Part shown: positions 1 through 10,406 of the stretch, piece by piece | How the letters are laid out: the number at the start of each line of letters is the position of its first letter | Position numbering within the stretch: the stretch's first letter is position 1 | From: Fistulifera solaris | Lineage: Eukaryota; Bacillariophyta; Bacillariophyceae; Naviculales; Stauroneidaceae | Direction of reading: 5' to 3' | Assembly (NCBI GenBank): GCA_030295235.1 | Contig: AP026136.1 | Location: 1,302,001-1,366,000, forward strand | DNA: 64,000 bases | Translations under genes and position numbers: made by a program | Notes under the pieces: model-generated | What the model saw: the letters and a program-made list of their open reading frames with translations, nothing else | The model's database searches: none | Told to the model about the DNA's origin: nothing

Positions 1-56
1 AGACTGAAAAGCAAAGCACGAACGCGTCAAACAAATATCGTCGTCTCACTCTCACC

Positions 57-465
57 CATCATCATCGTCGTCGAGGCACAAAAAGTGCCCCCAATGAACT
101 TGACCTCCATTCTTTTCCCCTTGTTCAACTTGAATTTCAAAATTTAAAAGCGTCGGTAGACTATTAATGTCTTTTATCATATTCCGTAGGAGTAAACATT
201 TGCTTCTATGTCGCTTCAATCTCTTTAGTTTGCATCGCATCGTCCACGACATCAACAACTCAACACTCAACTCTCAACCCCGACGCGCCGACACAGACAC
301 AGATACGCATACAGGCTACACATTGAAGGCTCCCGATCGAAATAACAAAACTGAAAAACAATACATCCGTTTCATCCTTCATCATCGTCAAGGCACACAA
401 AGTTGCCTCCGGTTGACTTGACTCCTTTCTTTTCCCCCCTTTGTTCGATATTTGAATTTGAAACG
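57..465. repeat. Imperfect ~90-bp direct repeat pair (57-147 and 375-465)
   Basis: Two stretches share the same order of blocks: a CATCATCGTC start, a GGCAC-AAAG-TGCC block, TTGAC followed by CTC/CTCC, a TTCTTTTCCCC block, TTGTTC, and a TTGAATTT end. They lie in the same orientation about 318 bp apart, roughly three quarters identical by eye. No coding function is visible. They could be two ends of a small element or an old local duplication. The DNA between them shows no recognisable gene. Confidence 0.55.
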
Positions 466-1559
466 CGGATGTTGCTTGTGAGATACGAGTAGGCGGGCTC
501 GCACCTATTGAAGAATATTCAGACGCGTATATCGCGACATTCATTCATTCGTGGGTCGTGGTCGTGGGATCCCAACACATGGGGAAAACCGTTGCTCAAG
601 ACAGAAATACTTAGATAGCTTTCCCTAAATGATTTTAAATTGAGTTTGTGAACACAAACAACATTTTGATTTTCGGTAGAAGCGCATCGCCAAACATCTT
701 TCTCTCTTTTTTCGCTGCGTTCTTCTTCTTCTCACATCTCCTCTCAAAGGCGACTGAGAGAGGTTTGATGTCCTCCCCGTATTCAGTTGTTGCCAAAGCT
801 GTGGCCTGCGATCATAGCTTGGGACCGTATGGTTGAATACTCAGTGGGAGCGCATGAAGGGTTGTGGTGCGTATGTCCCGAGGAAGGAGGAGTCGTCTCG
901 CAAAACGGCAACCTCGTGTCGTCTCTCGACGATTCGCTTGCCTGCTTGCGAGGGCTTCCTGCCTTACCGGAAAACACGCAGTTGGAGCATTGTGCTGGGA
1001 AAAGTTCTTCACCTGAGTTGTGGGATCCATGAGGCGTGCCGAAGAACTGTGTGCGCCAGTGATTGGTGAAGCAATGGTAACGGTTGAGCGGGGTTTGGGG
1101 TTCACCCGCTGAGCAGCTTATGAAAGCCACATTCGCCTTTCCGCTCCCAACCGGATACATGGGCGTTTGTGATCGCTTGTTGACATCTGCTTAACGTCTT
1201 CGGAGCTCTTGCGGTGCTTATGAGTTATCCTAGAAATAGGTTAGCGGTTACGGGCACTAGCAAGGGTCCCCCATATGTCTCAGCACAATGAAAAATGTAA
1301 ACCACGACCCCTTTCATGCTAACACTTGTTCACTTCAAAACAAAACCAAATAATTTTTAATTAATGTATAAATAATACAACGGATGGATGCGCGCAGTGG
1401 GTAATGGCGACGGGCGTCGGGAGAAGCTTCGCCGTCTGATACAGTCCAATTTCGATGCGCTCCAGCGGTTTCGTGGTCGTGCGACTGCTTGTTCACTCTA
1501 ACTTCTCTACCACTCGTTGCGTTCGCTTTGTGCTCTCTCTAGTATTCACTCCAATGTCT
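466..1559. other. No recognisable gene
   Basis: Several overlapping open frames of 60-125 codons occur on both strands between about 780 and 1160. They coincide only because this GC-richer patch lacks stops in four frames at once. None has a domain, a splice context or a recognisable composition. I see no RNA gene. Confidence 0.4.
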
Positions 1560-2830
1560 TCCAAAGTATTAGCTGCGTTCTTGCGAAAGCCCGAGCATCC
1601 ATCTGTTTGGCCCAGTGTAGCAATGGCACTAGGCAAACTCGGAATGCTGAATGCTTATATGCCAACAGCACCACGGTGCATAGATCAATCACCACTGGGA
1701 GGAGACCACTCGCGAGGCACGCACGTTGCGCCGCTATGTTGAAAACCGATGTTTTGTAGCATGATCGATATAGCATAATCAAATAACGGCCAAGTTTTCC
1801 AGCACGGCGAAATGCAAGTCATACCACGTATCGGTATTATTGGGATAAATGTAAAGAGTAGCTGTTGCACCATATACCAGCCCGGGGAGTCCGATTCTGG
1901 CAAGACATTTTCCAACATCCAGTAACATCCATGTACCAGAGATGATGCGCGTATCGTTCTAGGCCCGGTCTTGGTACTGACCACACCAGTGCGCAGCACA
2001 GCCGCACGGGTCGCATCGACACCAATAGGGTGCCCCCGGACTTCCAGAGCCCGGCGCAAAGTACAAATTCGCATTAGCATCGTGTTGACTGATCTCAAAC
2101 ATGCGCATGACCCAAATTTAAGATCGCTACGCGTAAATGATCCCACAAACGGCAAGATTGGATTCGCTGTTGTTTCGAAAGGTAAGCATGCAGATTCTGT
2201 TCCATAGTTGACAATTCGTTGTAGGTCAGACCGTTGGGTATTTGTACTTGCCCTGTAACAGCACATTCCCGATCGAGCTCCGCATATCCCCCATTCGAAG
2301 CATTGCTGTACCAATAGTTAGGCCAAAGAGCAGAACACGTTCCTCCTGCTCCGGTACTATATGTATTGAATTGTGTGGAACAGTTTTTCATGGTAGTGCC
2401 CTGCGGAGGACTTGTTTTGAAATCCACCACAGTAAGGGAAAGAATAGAGTACGTCATCAACTTTTGCTCAATTGCATCCCCATTGCTCTGTTGCAAGATT
2501 TCGATTCTGGTAGCAGGCCCAAACGTAGCGGAGTCGGAATCAAAGTGTGAATGTAGATGCGGCAAGTAGCGCCCTTGCAAAAGCGTTGTCAAACTGGTCG
2601 TGTAAACTTGCGGATTTTGATCCTATTGCTGCCACGACAAGTCCGACGGTACTATCACCGCTCTCAGATATCCAAACATTCCTTGTATTCGCCGACCTGA
2701 ATCATCCCTTCGTCCTAACTAGTAGTAGTAAATGGTGTCATCCAATGCCTGTAAACGTCTTGTCGAAAGAGAATGGTCGTCTGGTGCATTCGATCAATAA
2801 CACGAGCCGCTTACACGGCTTGCGCTAGTG
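1560..2830 (-). pseudogene. Decayed gene remnant, family not recognised
   Basis: On the minus strand, protein-like stretches follow each other in different frames. One near 2690-2560 reads like an ectodomain, with ISESGDSTVGLVVAA followed by an FDNAFARALLAAS segment. The next, about 2560-2200, contains a Cys/Trp/Tyr-rich part (CSALWPNYWYSNASNGG). Another near 1940-1780 contains ARIGLPGLVYGATATLYIY. Between them are stops and frame changes that simple introns do not explain. I do not recognise the family; a membrane or secreted protein is a guess from the hydrophobic and aromatic composition. It lies beside other decayed sequence, which fits a degenerating region. Confidence 0.35.
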
Positions 2831-3081
2831 TCGCATAGGACCGATAGAATGAGCCGTCTCAGCTAGCCGAGCTGTCGTTTTTTTTGTGATCGGATCGACA
2901 AAGATACTATTTTTCACCGAAACCTTTCTTGCTGTCGTTGCTGCGTTTCAAAGTGATGATTCGTCCCTGCGAACGCTGTCAGGACGAATAATTGTGTCTT
3001 CATTAAAACCACCGTGGATCCTTCACTGTACTGATAATCGGTTCATGTAAAAGAGTAATGCGCATAGGAAATTTCATTGCC

Positions 3082-3470
3082 AATCGCCTGCCTTTCCTGT
3101 TGAATATATAAGCATTTACTATCTAAAGTCGATTGTATGTGGTGATGGACATAAAGAGAAAGAAGGATCATCGCTTGCGAAGACGACGACAACAACAACA
3201 CAAAGAAGTCATTAACAATTAAATAATAACAACCAAACAAAAATAATACCGGAGTAATGAAATGCATGTTCTTGTCTTCGTGACTGAAAATGCAGTCGTG
3301 TCGAAAAACAGAAAACACTTTGAGCATACAGTAAATATATAGCTCCGGAGTAATGGACAAGAATCCGCAAGGACTTTCGACGTGAAGAATCGAGGCGTGC
3401 CTTGTCAATGATGCTGATGGTAATTGCATCGTTTTGAAGCAAGTGTTACTACTTACCAGTACCAAGCTAG
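3082..3470 (+). repeat. Dispersed repeat R, copy 1
   Basis: This copy matches 6709-7067 in the same orientation over nearly its whole length. Shared landmarks, in order, are AATCGCCTGCC, a TAAGCATT-AGTCGATTGT block, GATAAAGAGAAAG, an ACAACAACAACAC tract, AAATGCAGTCGTGT, CACTTTGAGCATACAG, GACAAGAATCCGCAAGG, CGAGGCGTGCCTTG and TAATTGCATCGTTTT. A partial extra copy of the AATGCAGTCGTG block lies near 3525-3545. No coding potential is visible. It lies just 3' of the minus-strand MFS remnant. Confidence 0.75.
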
Positions 3471-3771
3471 TAAAATGAACGTTGGATGAACCTGCAGTCT
3501 GGCTCAAGAAGATCATAATTCATGACTGAAATGCAGTCGTGGCGAAATAGCACCATAATAGCACATTGATTTTCGATCATTAGAAAAGGTTGGGGAAACA
3601 ACAATATACAAAGATGTTCGATTGCCAGGAAAGGTATTTCTTCATCCAAACTGGGCTTTAAATTGCCTTCTGGCTCTGACACCTTTTCTATTGCAGACAT
3701 TGGGGTAATTTGATGTTTGTGTTGCTCTACGAAAAAACAACCGATAGCAAACTTTTATGCATGATTCGTAT

Positions 3772-5105
3772 CTATTCGAACTCTTTTCCCGAGTCGTACA
3801 GAATTATGAATGAAATCGCCCCAAGAACGTAGATGAGTGCATTCAAACCAAAGACTAAACTCCAGTCTTGACCACTTGCATCGAGTATCCTTCCCGTCAA
3901 GTATGTGGCACCTGTTCCAATCAACACGGCTGGTAGGCTCGTAACACTGTACAAAAGACCTGCCCATTTGGGGCCGCTCTTTTTGTGATTGGCTGCATCA
4001 TAGCCAGCCGAGTTAAAACACAGAAACCCAATGTTGACGGCTACGTAGAGCTGGGCTGCCCAAGCTTGTTCGGGAATATGCCAAGCGAGCAAACCCAGCG
4101 ACAGAGCTGGGACAAGAAGACCGATTGATTAAAAAAAATTTCCGAATATTTGTTCGGGCTCTCTAGTCCTTGGAATCTACGATTCGTTGCCCAATTGGCA
4201 TCGGCCGAGGTCCCTGCGACTATACCTCCCACAACACCTGCTACACAGGGCAAGATCGACAGCCAAGCCGAGCCGCGCACACCAATTCCATATTGTTCCG
4301 AATAGAACATCAGTGTCCAAGCTGAAGCCATAAAATTGCCCCAATTCTTGGCCGAGTGGGCCAGAAATATCGCCCACGCCCCTTTCGATTGAATTATTTC
4401 TTTCCATGGAGCATCCTTGATACTGAGCTGGTTATCATTTGAATACAAGTCATTTCCTTCCTTTGACGTAGTTGGGCTATCTTTCGCGAGAAACAACCAA
4501 CGGAAGCAACAAAAGTAGACAACCGCTGCCATAAACATAAAACAGTTCTCTCCAGTCTCCAAAAAAGTCCGAAATGACGGGACTTAACAACAACAAAGCC
4601 ACAATCGTTCCCGACTGAAAGCCGCTGAAAAGAAAAGCTAGTGCTGTTGTGCAGAAAAGAAATGATATCTACATGTGCGTAAGAGCGCCGGGCTTTCGCA
4701 TCGCAGACTAGTCGTACCTCTACTCTTCTCATTCACCGGAGTCCATTCATTGAGCAATCGTGTCGATGTGGGCAACAGAATACTCTCTCCTGCTCCTACA
4801 AGAGTACGAGCGATCAAAAGAGGTCTGATGGAAGAAGCGGCCGAGACTATCGTCAGCGGCGTACCAATGGTCGCGAGACTCCAAAGCGCAATACCCGAAG
4901 CCATCCGGAGTCGCGGAGACCACTGCCCCGCCAAGAATCCAGCGGGTAATATAACGAGAGCGTAGCCAAAGCTCAACAACGATGAGATGGAACCTTTGGT
5001 TGTATCCGTGAATTGAAACTCTTCCGCCATGGGAATGATAGCTACGGACATGGCAATGCGATCAGTCGCCGATAAACACGCGGTAAGCCATAATAGTCCC
5101 AGCAT
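3772..5105 (-). pseudogene. SLC17-like MFS anion transporter, probably dead
   Basis: The protein resembles the SLC17/ANTR phosphate-anion transporters. The first helix ends in SATDRIAMSVAIIPMAEEF, then come KGSISSLLSFGYALVILPAG, an ARTLVGAGES segment and EWTPVNEKSR. A GT-AG intron at 4644-4717 joins this to ALAFLFSGFQSGT. Later pieces contain KDAPWKEI, SKGAWAIFLAHSAKNWG and C-terminal helices ending in LYDSGKEFE. The frame is lost near 4510-4530 and again before TNIRKFF, and near 4128-4138 a T8 run is followed by TAA where the family has Gln (RKFFQSIG). Upstream, an in-frame TAG at 5121-5123 separates a plausible N-terminal extension from the first Met. Several independent lesions make a pseudogene more likely than sequencing error. 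Confidence 0.65.
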
Positions 5106-5598
5106 AATGTACTTGAGTGACTAGGGTTCGTTGTTTGTTGTTTCGATAAGCGAATTGTCTGTCCTTTGTGTAAGGGCAGTGCGGGGTTCGTCGAGACTTG
5201 TCGATGATGATAATTCGAATCTTCTTTCTATAGCAAGACATTCATCTCAACGAGCAAATTTACGCGATCGAAGCAGTCTTAGTGAAGATGAAGCGTGCGG
5301 TGTTAACGATATCCTGGTGGAAGGACCGCAGGCAATGCTGAAAGTGCGTTGACGCAATTGTAGAATAATAATGGCGAATAGAGCAGAAGCAGTCCGCCGC
5401 CCATCATGATTATCGTTCCGTTCCTTGTCATACTTTGCCTCTTCAGGCGAATGAGAATTGTCTATGTAGTCAAGGAGGATTAATTTTCATATTGTTGCAG
5501 AGCATTAAAGACTGCGATGGGAGACCGCGAGAGGCAGATAAGCTGCGAGAAAGCAAAACGCAACATTACCAGTAATAACATGTAAGGAAATAACACAT
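5106..5598. other. 5' region of MFS remnant
   Basis: The first ~130 bp on the minus strand stay open in the MFS frame apart from the TAG at 5121-5123, and encode a Ser/Thr-rich stretch that could be the lost N-terminus. The remainder up to the palindrome array shows no gene. Confidence 0.35.
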
Positions 5599-6050
5599 CC
5601 CCATTTTTCTGGGGACGCATGAAAACACCACCTGCCCAGATTTTCTGGGCGAGTGGTTTTCACACACACCCAGATTTTCTGGCTGATTGGTTTCCGCCCA
5701 CCCGGATTTCCTGGGTAAGAATGAAAACATCACATGCCCAGATTTTCTGTGGGAGTTGTTTTCACACTCACCCAGATTTTCTGGGAATGCATTCCCAGAT
5801 TTTCTGTGGGAGTTGTTTTCACACTCACCCAGATTTTCTGGGAATGCATGAAAACACCACATGCCCAGATTTTCTGGGTGATTGGTTTTCACAATCACCC
5901 AGATTTTCTGGGCGAGTGGTTTCACACTCACCCGGATTTTCTGGGTAAGCATGAAAACACCACATCCCCAGATTTTCTGGGGATGTGAAAACACAACACT
6001 CCCAGATTATCTGTGTACAAGAAAACACCCCATGCACAGATCATCATCTA
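5599..6050. repeat. Array of 14 regularly spaced palindromes
   Basis: The unit core is the palindrome CCCAGATTTTCTGGG. Fourteen cores or close variants start near 5600, 5635, 5669, 5701, 5737, 5771, 5794, 5828, 5864, 5898, 5931, 5967, 6001 and 6035. Spacing is 32-36 bp, except one 23-bp step. The ~19-bp linkers are of two kinds that are nearly reverse complements: GAAAACACCAC-type and GTGGTTTTCAC-type. The array is therefore self-complementary at two levels. A 57-bp segment (5737-5793) is tandemly duplicated at 5794-5850. Open frames on both strands give repetitive PDFLG- and ENLG-type peptides, a by-product of the repeat. It is not a CRISPR: the linkers are near-identical and this is a eukaryote. 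Confidence 0.9.
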
Positions 6051-6282
6051 TCTTATTCGCCCTTCTTGTTTCTCGTCGTCATGCCGTTGTCGTTCACTTA
6101 TTGACGATGAACGATGAATGAACAGCTTCTTGACAAATATTGTCAAGTGTATTGTACCCTTGCTGAAAGCACTGACTCAAGTCAACGTTCTAGTGACCGA
6201 CACTCGCCGTCGCGAGTCGGTCGATCACAGTAATCGACGCTGAAAAGATTCACAAGCAAATATAGCGTTCACGAAAAAAAAG
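6051..6282. other. Short spacer
   Basis: No gene seen. It contains a partly inverted CACTGACTCAAGT / ACTCGCCGTCGCGAGT region around 6170-6215; the ACTCGC-GTC-GCGAGT part can pair. Confidence 0.3.
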
Positions 6283-6708
6283 ATGAAAACAAAAAAAATA
6301 CATTATGCTCGCATCACAGGCTTCCTAGCTTCACTCGACCGCGTCGCCATCTCGGTAGCCTTTCTTCCCCTGTCATCCGAGTTTCCATATTCAAGTTCTA
6401 TGAAAGGGACATTAGCTTCCTTGTTCAGTGTCGGATACTGTCTACTCACTCTCCCACTTTGGGTCGAAAATGTATGACCCGAATGGGCTATGATGTCGGG
6501 TATTGCTGTCTGGAGTTTATCCACACTCGTCACGCCTAGTAGCCGGTATAACGCTATTGACACTCATGATAGCTAGAGCAATGGAGGGTGCTTGGGACAA
6601 GCATTGTGCTGCCTTCGACGCAACGATTTTGACTTTTTGGACTTTGCAAGAAGAAAAGAGTCGATTGGCGTTTGTGTTTAGTGGCTTTACTTGTGGGAAA
6701 ATTATGGA
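6283..6708 (+). pseudogene. Second SLC17-like MFS fragment
   Basis: Aligned to the minus-strand MFS remnant at 3772-5105, this copy shows TGFLASLDRVAISVAFLPL, SSMKGTLASLFSVGYCLLTLP and then a stop. Further homologous pieces follow in other frames: MSGIAVWSLSTLVTP, LMIARAMEGA and LQEEKSRLAFVFSGF. Homology ends near 6708, exactly where repeat R copy 2 begins, so the C-terminal half is missing. At the position of the 4644-4717 intron (after EKSR) this copy runs straight on without an intron. Stops and truncation make it a clear pseudogene. Confidence 0.7.
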
Positions 6709-7067
6709 AATCGCCTGCCTTTTCTGTTGTAGATACATAAGCATTGACTTTTTCAAGTCGATTGTTTATGATGATGGAGATAAAGAGAAAGAATCATTGC
6801 CTGCGGAGACAACAACAACAACACCAACAACACAAAAACATGAAAGTCAACTAAACAAAAATACTCCGTAACAAATAAATGCATGTTGTCGTATTCGTTA
6901 CGGAAATGCAGTCGTGTTGAAAACAGACAACACTTTGAGCATACAGAAAAATAAATATAGGTAATTGACAAGAATCCGCAAGGTGAATTATCGAGGCGTG
7001 CCTTGCTAATGATACTGATGGTACGGTAATTGCATCGTTTTCAATGAAATGTTTCTTACCAAGCTGA
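6709..7067 (+). repeat. Dispersed repeat R, copy 2
   Basis: This is the partner of 3082-3470, with the same landmarks in the same order and orientation. Its left end abuts the break of the MFS fragment. From 7068 to the kinase stop at 7293 nothing recognisable is present. Confidence 0.75.
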
Positions 7068-7292
7068 AGCGGCGTACTAAAAAAATTGACACAACTAAAA
7101 AAAGCAATCTAACTTCTGATGGGGGTAAGTTGTAGTTGTTGTGGAGTATTATAGCATTACCTTATAAAATTGTAAGCCTCTGAATAAAGTAGTTTGTTAC
7201 CTTGATCATTGATTCGAGTTGCGTGGGTGATGTGTGTCCGTTCATGAGAAAACGAAATGTGTGCCTTCTAGTTTAGTATATCGACAATATCT

Positions 7293-8859
7293 TTAGAGTT
7301 GCATGGGATCCAGTCTCGGTTCGGCCACAATGCCAATTCCCCGAGCCCCATTCTTGCATTTATGAAGCGCTTCCGGATCACAATTCAGGGCGAGCCACGG
7401 GTGGGTCAGAGCTTGATCGGCTGTGTAACGGTACTCGATATTGTAAGAAAGCAAAGTCGAAACAAACGCCATGGCTTCGTCAGACACGTCACGGAATAGT
7501 TCGTGGGGAAAGGTATATTCACCCTGAACAATGGACGCTTTGATGGCTTCGTCGTTCTTTCCGTAGAATGGAGGAGCGCCACTTAGCAACATATAGACAA
7601 TGACGCCCAAACTCCACAGATCACACGCTTCGGTATACGATTTCTTCAAGACTTCGGGTGCCACATAGTAGGAGGATCCTACCACTCGACTTAATCGTTG
7701 CCCAGCCGTGAAGTGCGTCGACAAACCGAAGTCGATCAGCTTGAGTGGACTCCACACGTCCTTTCCAGACTCTAGCACCCAATTCTCTAGTTTCAAGTCA
7801 CGATGACAAATATTCCGTGAATGGAGAAAGGCAACCGCAGATAGCATCTCACTAACGGTTTTGGCTGTAGCAAAAGAAGAAGATGTAAGTGAGCAAAGAT
7901 TCCAAGTTGGAAGCAAAGCCGACACGCGAATTCGTACCTGCATAGGACTCTGTAACACCGTGTTTGGGATGCGTTGTCAATAGATGGAACAAGTCACCTC
8001 CACGACCCAACTCCGTAATAATGAAAAGCTCATTGTCTACGCAAAACACGTCGTAAAGTCGAATCACATTGTCATGCCCACGAAGTTCTCTTAGAACATT
8101 GACTTCTTCTTGTAGCTTGGCAATGTATTTGGGATCATTCCGCAGCATGACACATTTGCAGGCGAATTTCTTTCGTTTGCCCGATCTTCCGGAGCTGTGC
8201 CCTTCTGGCTCTCCTCTCGAAGCAATACATACTTGCCCATACGAACCCTTCCCGATAACCAAATCGCGATGTAGTAAGTAAGCCGGTCGACGTGGCACTA
8301 CTTCTGAAGAGGGCTGTGGAGAATCCGCTGTTACTGCCGGAGGCGGCGACGAAGGCTGTATCGAGTCCGGAGGCGTAGATGATCCGAGCACCGGACCCTT
8401 GAAGGGCGACACACCGAACGGATCGGGGGCATGCATTGCTCCGTGTCTTCCGTATTCGGTGTGTTGCTGTTGCGGACGAGAACGACGATCTCGTGAAGAC
8501 CCTGATAGACGGCTTCGATTGTGATGATCATCCATAACAACCCCCCGCCCCATCGGATCGTAATGAGTTGGCGGCCCCGACTGCTGTGAATGGTACGGTG
8601 AAGTCTGCCCATACTTACTGGATCGTGGAGGTTGTCCGTCTACGTCCATAGGCATTGTAGAAGGTGGCGGAGCTCCGTACCCGCCGATAGGACTTTGTTG
8701 TGGTGGTGGCGACTGATGATGATAAACAGCGGAGGAGGCGCTAGGAGGCATTTCGTTGCGAGGAGGCTGCGGAAAATCGCTCGGATGCGACTGTTGGCCT
8801 GCGGAAGAAACAAAATTATTCGACGTCGATGCTTGCCCCCGTCTTAGCCACTTGCTCAT
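7293..8859 (-). CDS. CAMK-type Ser/Thr protein kinase
   Basis: The gene has two exons (8859-7938 and 7864-7293) around a 73-bp GT-AG intron, giving 497 residues. The first ~190 residues are Pro/Ser/Gln-rich and low complexity. The kinase domain follows: glycine loop GKGSYGQV, FACKCV lysine, catalytic loop HRDLKLEN, DFG (LIDFGLSTHF) and APE (YYVAPEVLKK). The C-lobe ends in the subdomain XI region (ADQALTHPWL). The lobe order and the YTEACDLWSLGVIVYMLLSG stretch fit CDPK/CaMK kinases. Only ~25 residues follow the domain, so there are no EF hands and no obvious calmodulin-binding tail; it is not a complete CDPK. It should phosphorylate Ser/Thr in the cytosol or nucleus; the substrate is unknown. 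Confidence 0.9.
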
Positions 8860-10406
8860 GTCTGTTGAAGAGAAAGTGGTGTTGTTTCGCGAAGAAGGAG
8901 ACTTTCGCGAAGAAAATTATGTTCGCAAAGTCAAAAGAACTCGAGAACTACCGAAACAGAAGAAGAATCCGAGGAATCCAAAAATACCAATACAGTCAAC
9001 TGATACGAATCGGTCGTAATCGATCGCTTTTCTCCTTTTGGTTTAAAAATTAACGTCTGCTCCGATTCGTAGATCTCAGAGGTGCAGAAACGTGTCAATT
9101 TCTCTCACAAACGGAAGCCGACAAAAGTAATCCAGAAACGCCGAAAGCACGCGTAGCGCCTATGCAGCAATTTGTATTGTTGTTATTCAAGAAATAACTC
9201 TGCTTTTTCGTCATTCACTTGCTCGTAAAAGTCTATTGGTGTAAACAGACTTCGAACAATGATGGACGGATGCGAGGAAGGCCAAAGCTGTGTGTGCGGA
9301 GTGCGTGTAAAAAGGGTGAGTGTTTCTGTTGGGCGAATAATAACTGTTGTTGCCCCAACTTTACAACAAACTGTACAATTAGGAGACAAGATTGCGCAAC
9401 AGGATCGCGGGTATCGCTGATTCTCGGCATGTGCGAGCCATCACACTCGAGTATTTACGGGGAGGCGGACGATAAGAATCGATGAGCGAGCGCAAATGAC
9501 ATTATACTATCCCGATTGTAGTACAGTCGGCCGGATCGCTCGTGGGCGAAGGCATCTTTCCGTCTTACCGCGCAACGGTACTCACAAATAGAAAATCAAA
9601 ACCGGTTTGCAATGGAGTGGGAAAACGTGAATGAAATCGCCCCCAACAAGACTCGATTCTCAATCTTCGCCCACCGTGGACGACCGATGAACGGACGACA
9701 ACAGGAAACATGGAAGCACGCTATTGTCGTAATGAATGAAACACAAAACAAACGTAATCATTGAATATTTTTCTTTTAACGAGACGATTGACGCGTACCT
9801 CTTTGCTTACAAGAAAAATTCAAGAAAATTCTGTTGCTGTCGGTCCATGGTCGATGAACGCACAGCCTTGAACAAGAGCTTTGGAGATGTTTCGACCGAC
9901 GGTTAAATCGCCCTAAGTAATCATAACTTGTCTTGGTTTGATAGATGAAAATCAGTCCCTGTAAACTTGCTTTATGAATAAATATGACAATGGCGAGCAG
10001 ACTAGCCAGTTGGATCCTAAGTATGCATCCAATGACACTCTAACTGAAATTGACAACGTTAAATATTTATGTCCTCTACAGAGTCGTCGATAGAGTAATC
10101 CATGTCGATTGGCTGTGTTCGACTCCGACCACCAACGTGCCGACGTGGTTTGCAGCCTGCAAAATGGCAGACGTCACTTATACCCGTAACCCTATCGTGG
10201 AGTGATCAAAAACTATGGATTGCGTCTGCTAAAAAAAACAAGGGTAGGGTACACTTCCTTCGTATCATGTCTCGTTGCTACATGCAAGTCCTTTAAACTA
10301 TATATCAGTACAAAAGAGAAGTCAGTTAATTCATTGTAATTTCAAATTAAGCAGTGTTTCTCGAATCTGTAGATGGTAATGTTGGCGTGCTTTGCTCATT
10401 TAACAC
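8860..10406. other. Intergenic, no gene seen
   Basis: The ~1.5 kb between the kinase 5' end and the CDC45 3' end has only short open frames with low-complexity or Cys-rich chance translations. I see no tRNA-like or splice-supported structure. A kinase promoter should lie just above 8859. Confidence 0.4.

Noticed and set aside
783-1160. Overlapping open frames on both strands
   Set aside because: Four frames are open at once in a stop-poor patch; no domain or splice signal supports any.
5566-6037. Long open frames rich in PDFLG / ENLG peptides
   Set aside because: They arise on both strands from the palindromic repeat unit and have no start context or homology. Not a protein.
5599-6050. CRISPR array
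   Set aside because: Linkers are conserved and mutually complementary rather than unique, no cas genes are present, and the DNA is clearly eukaryotic.
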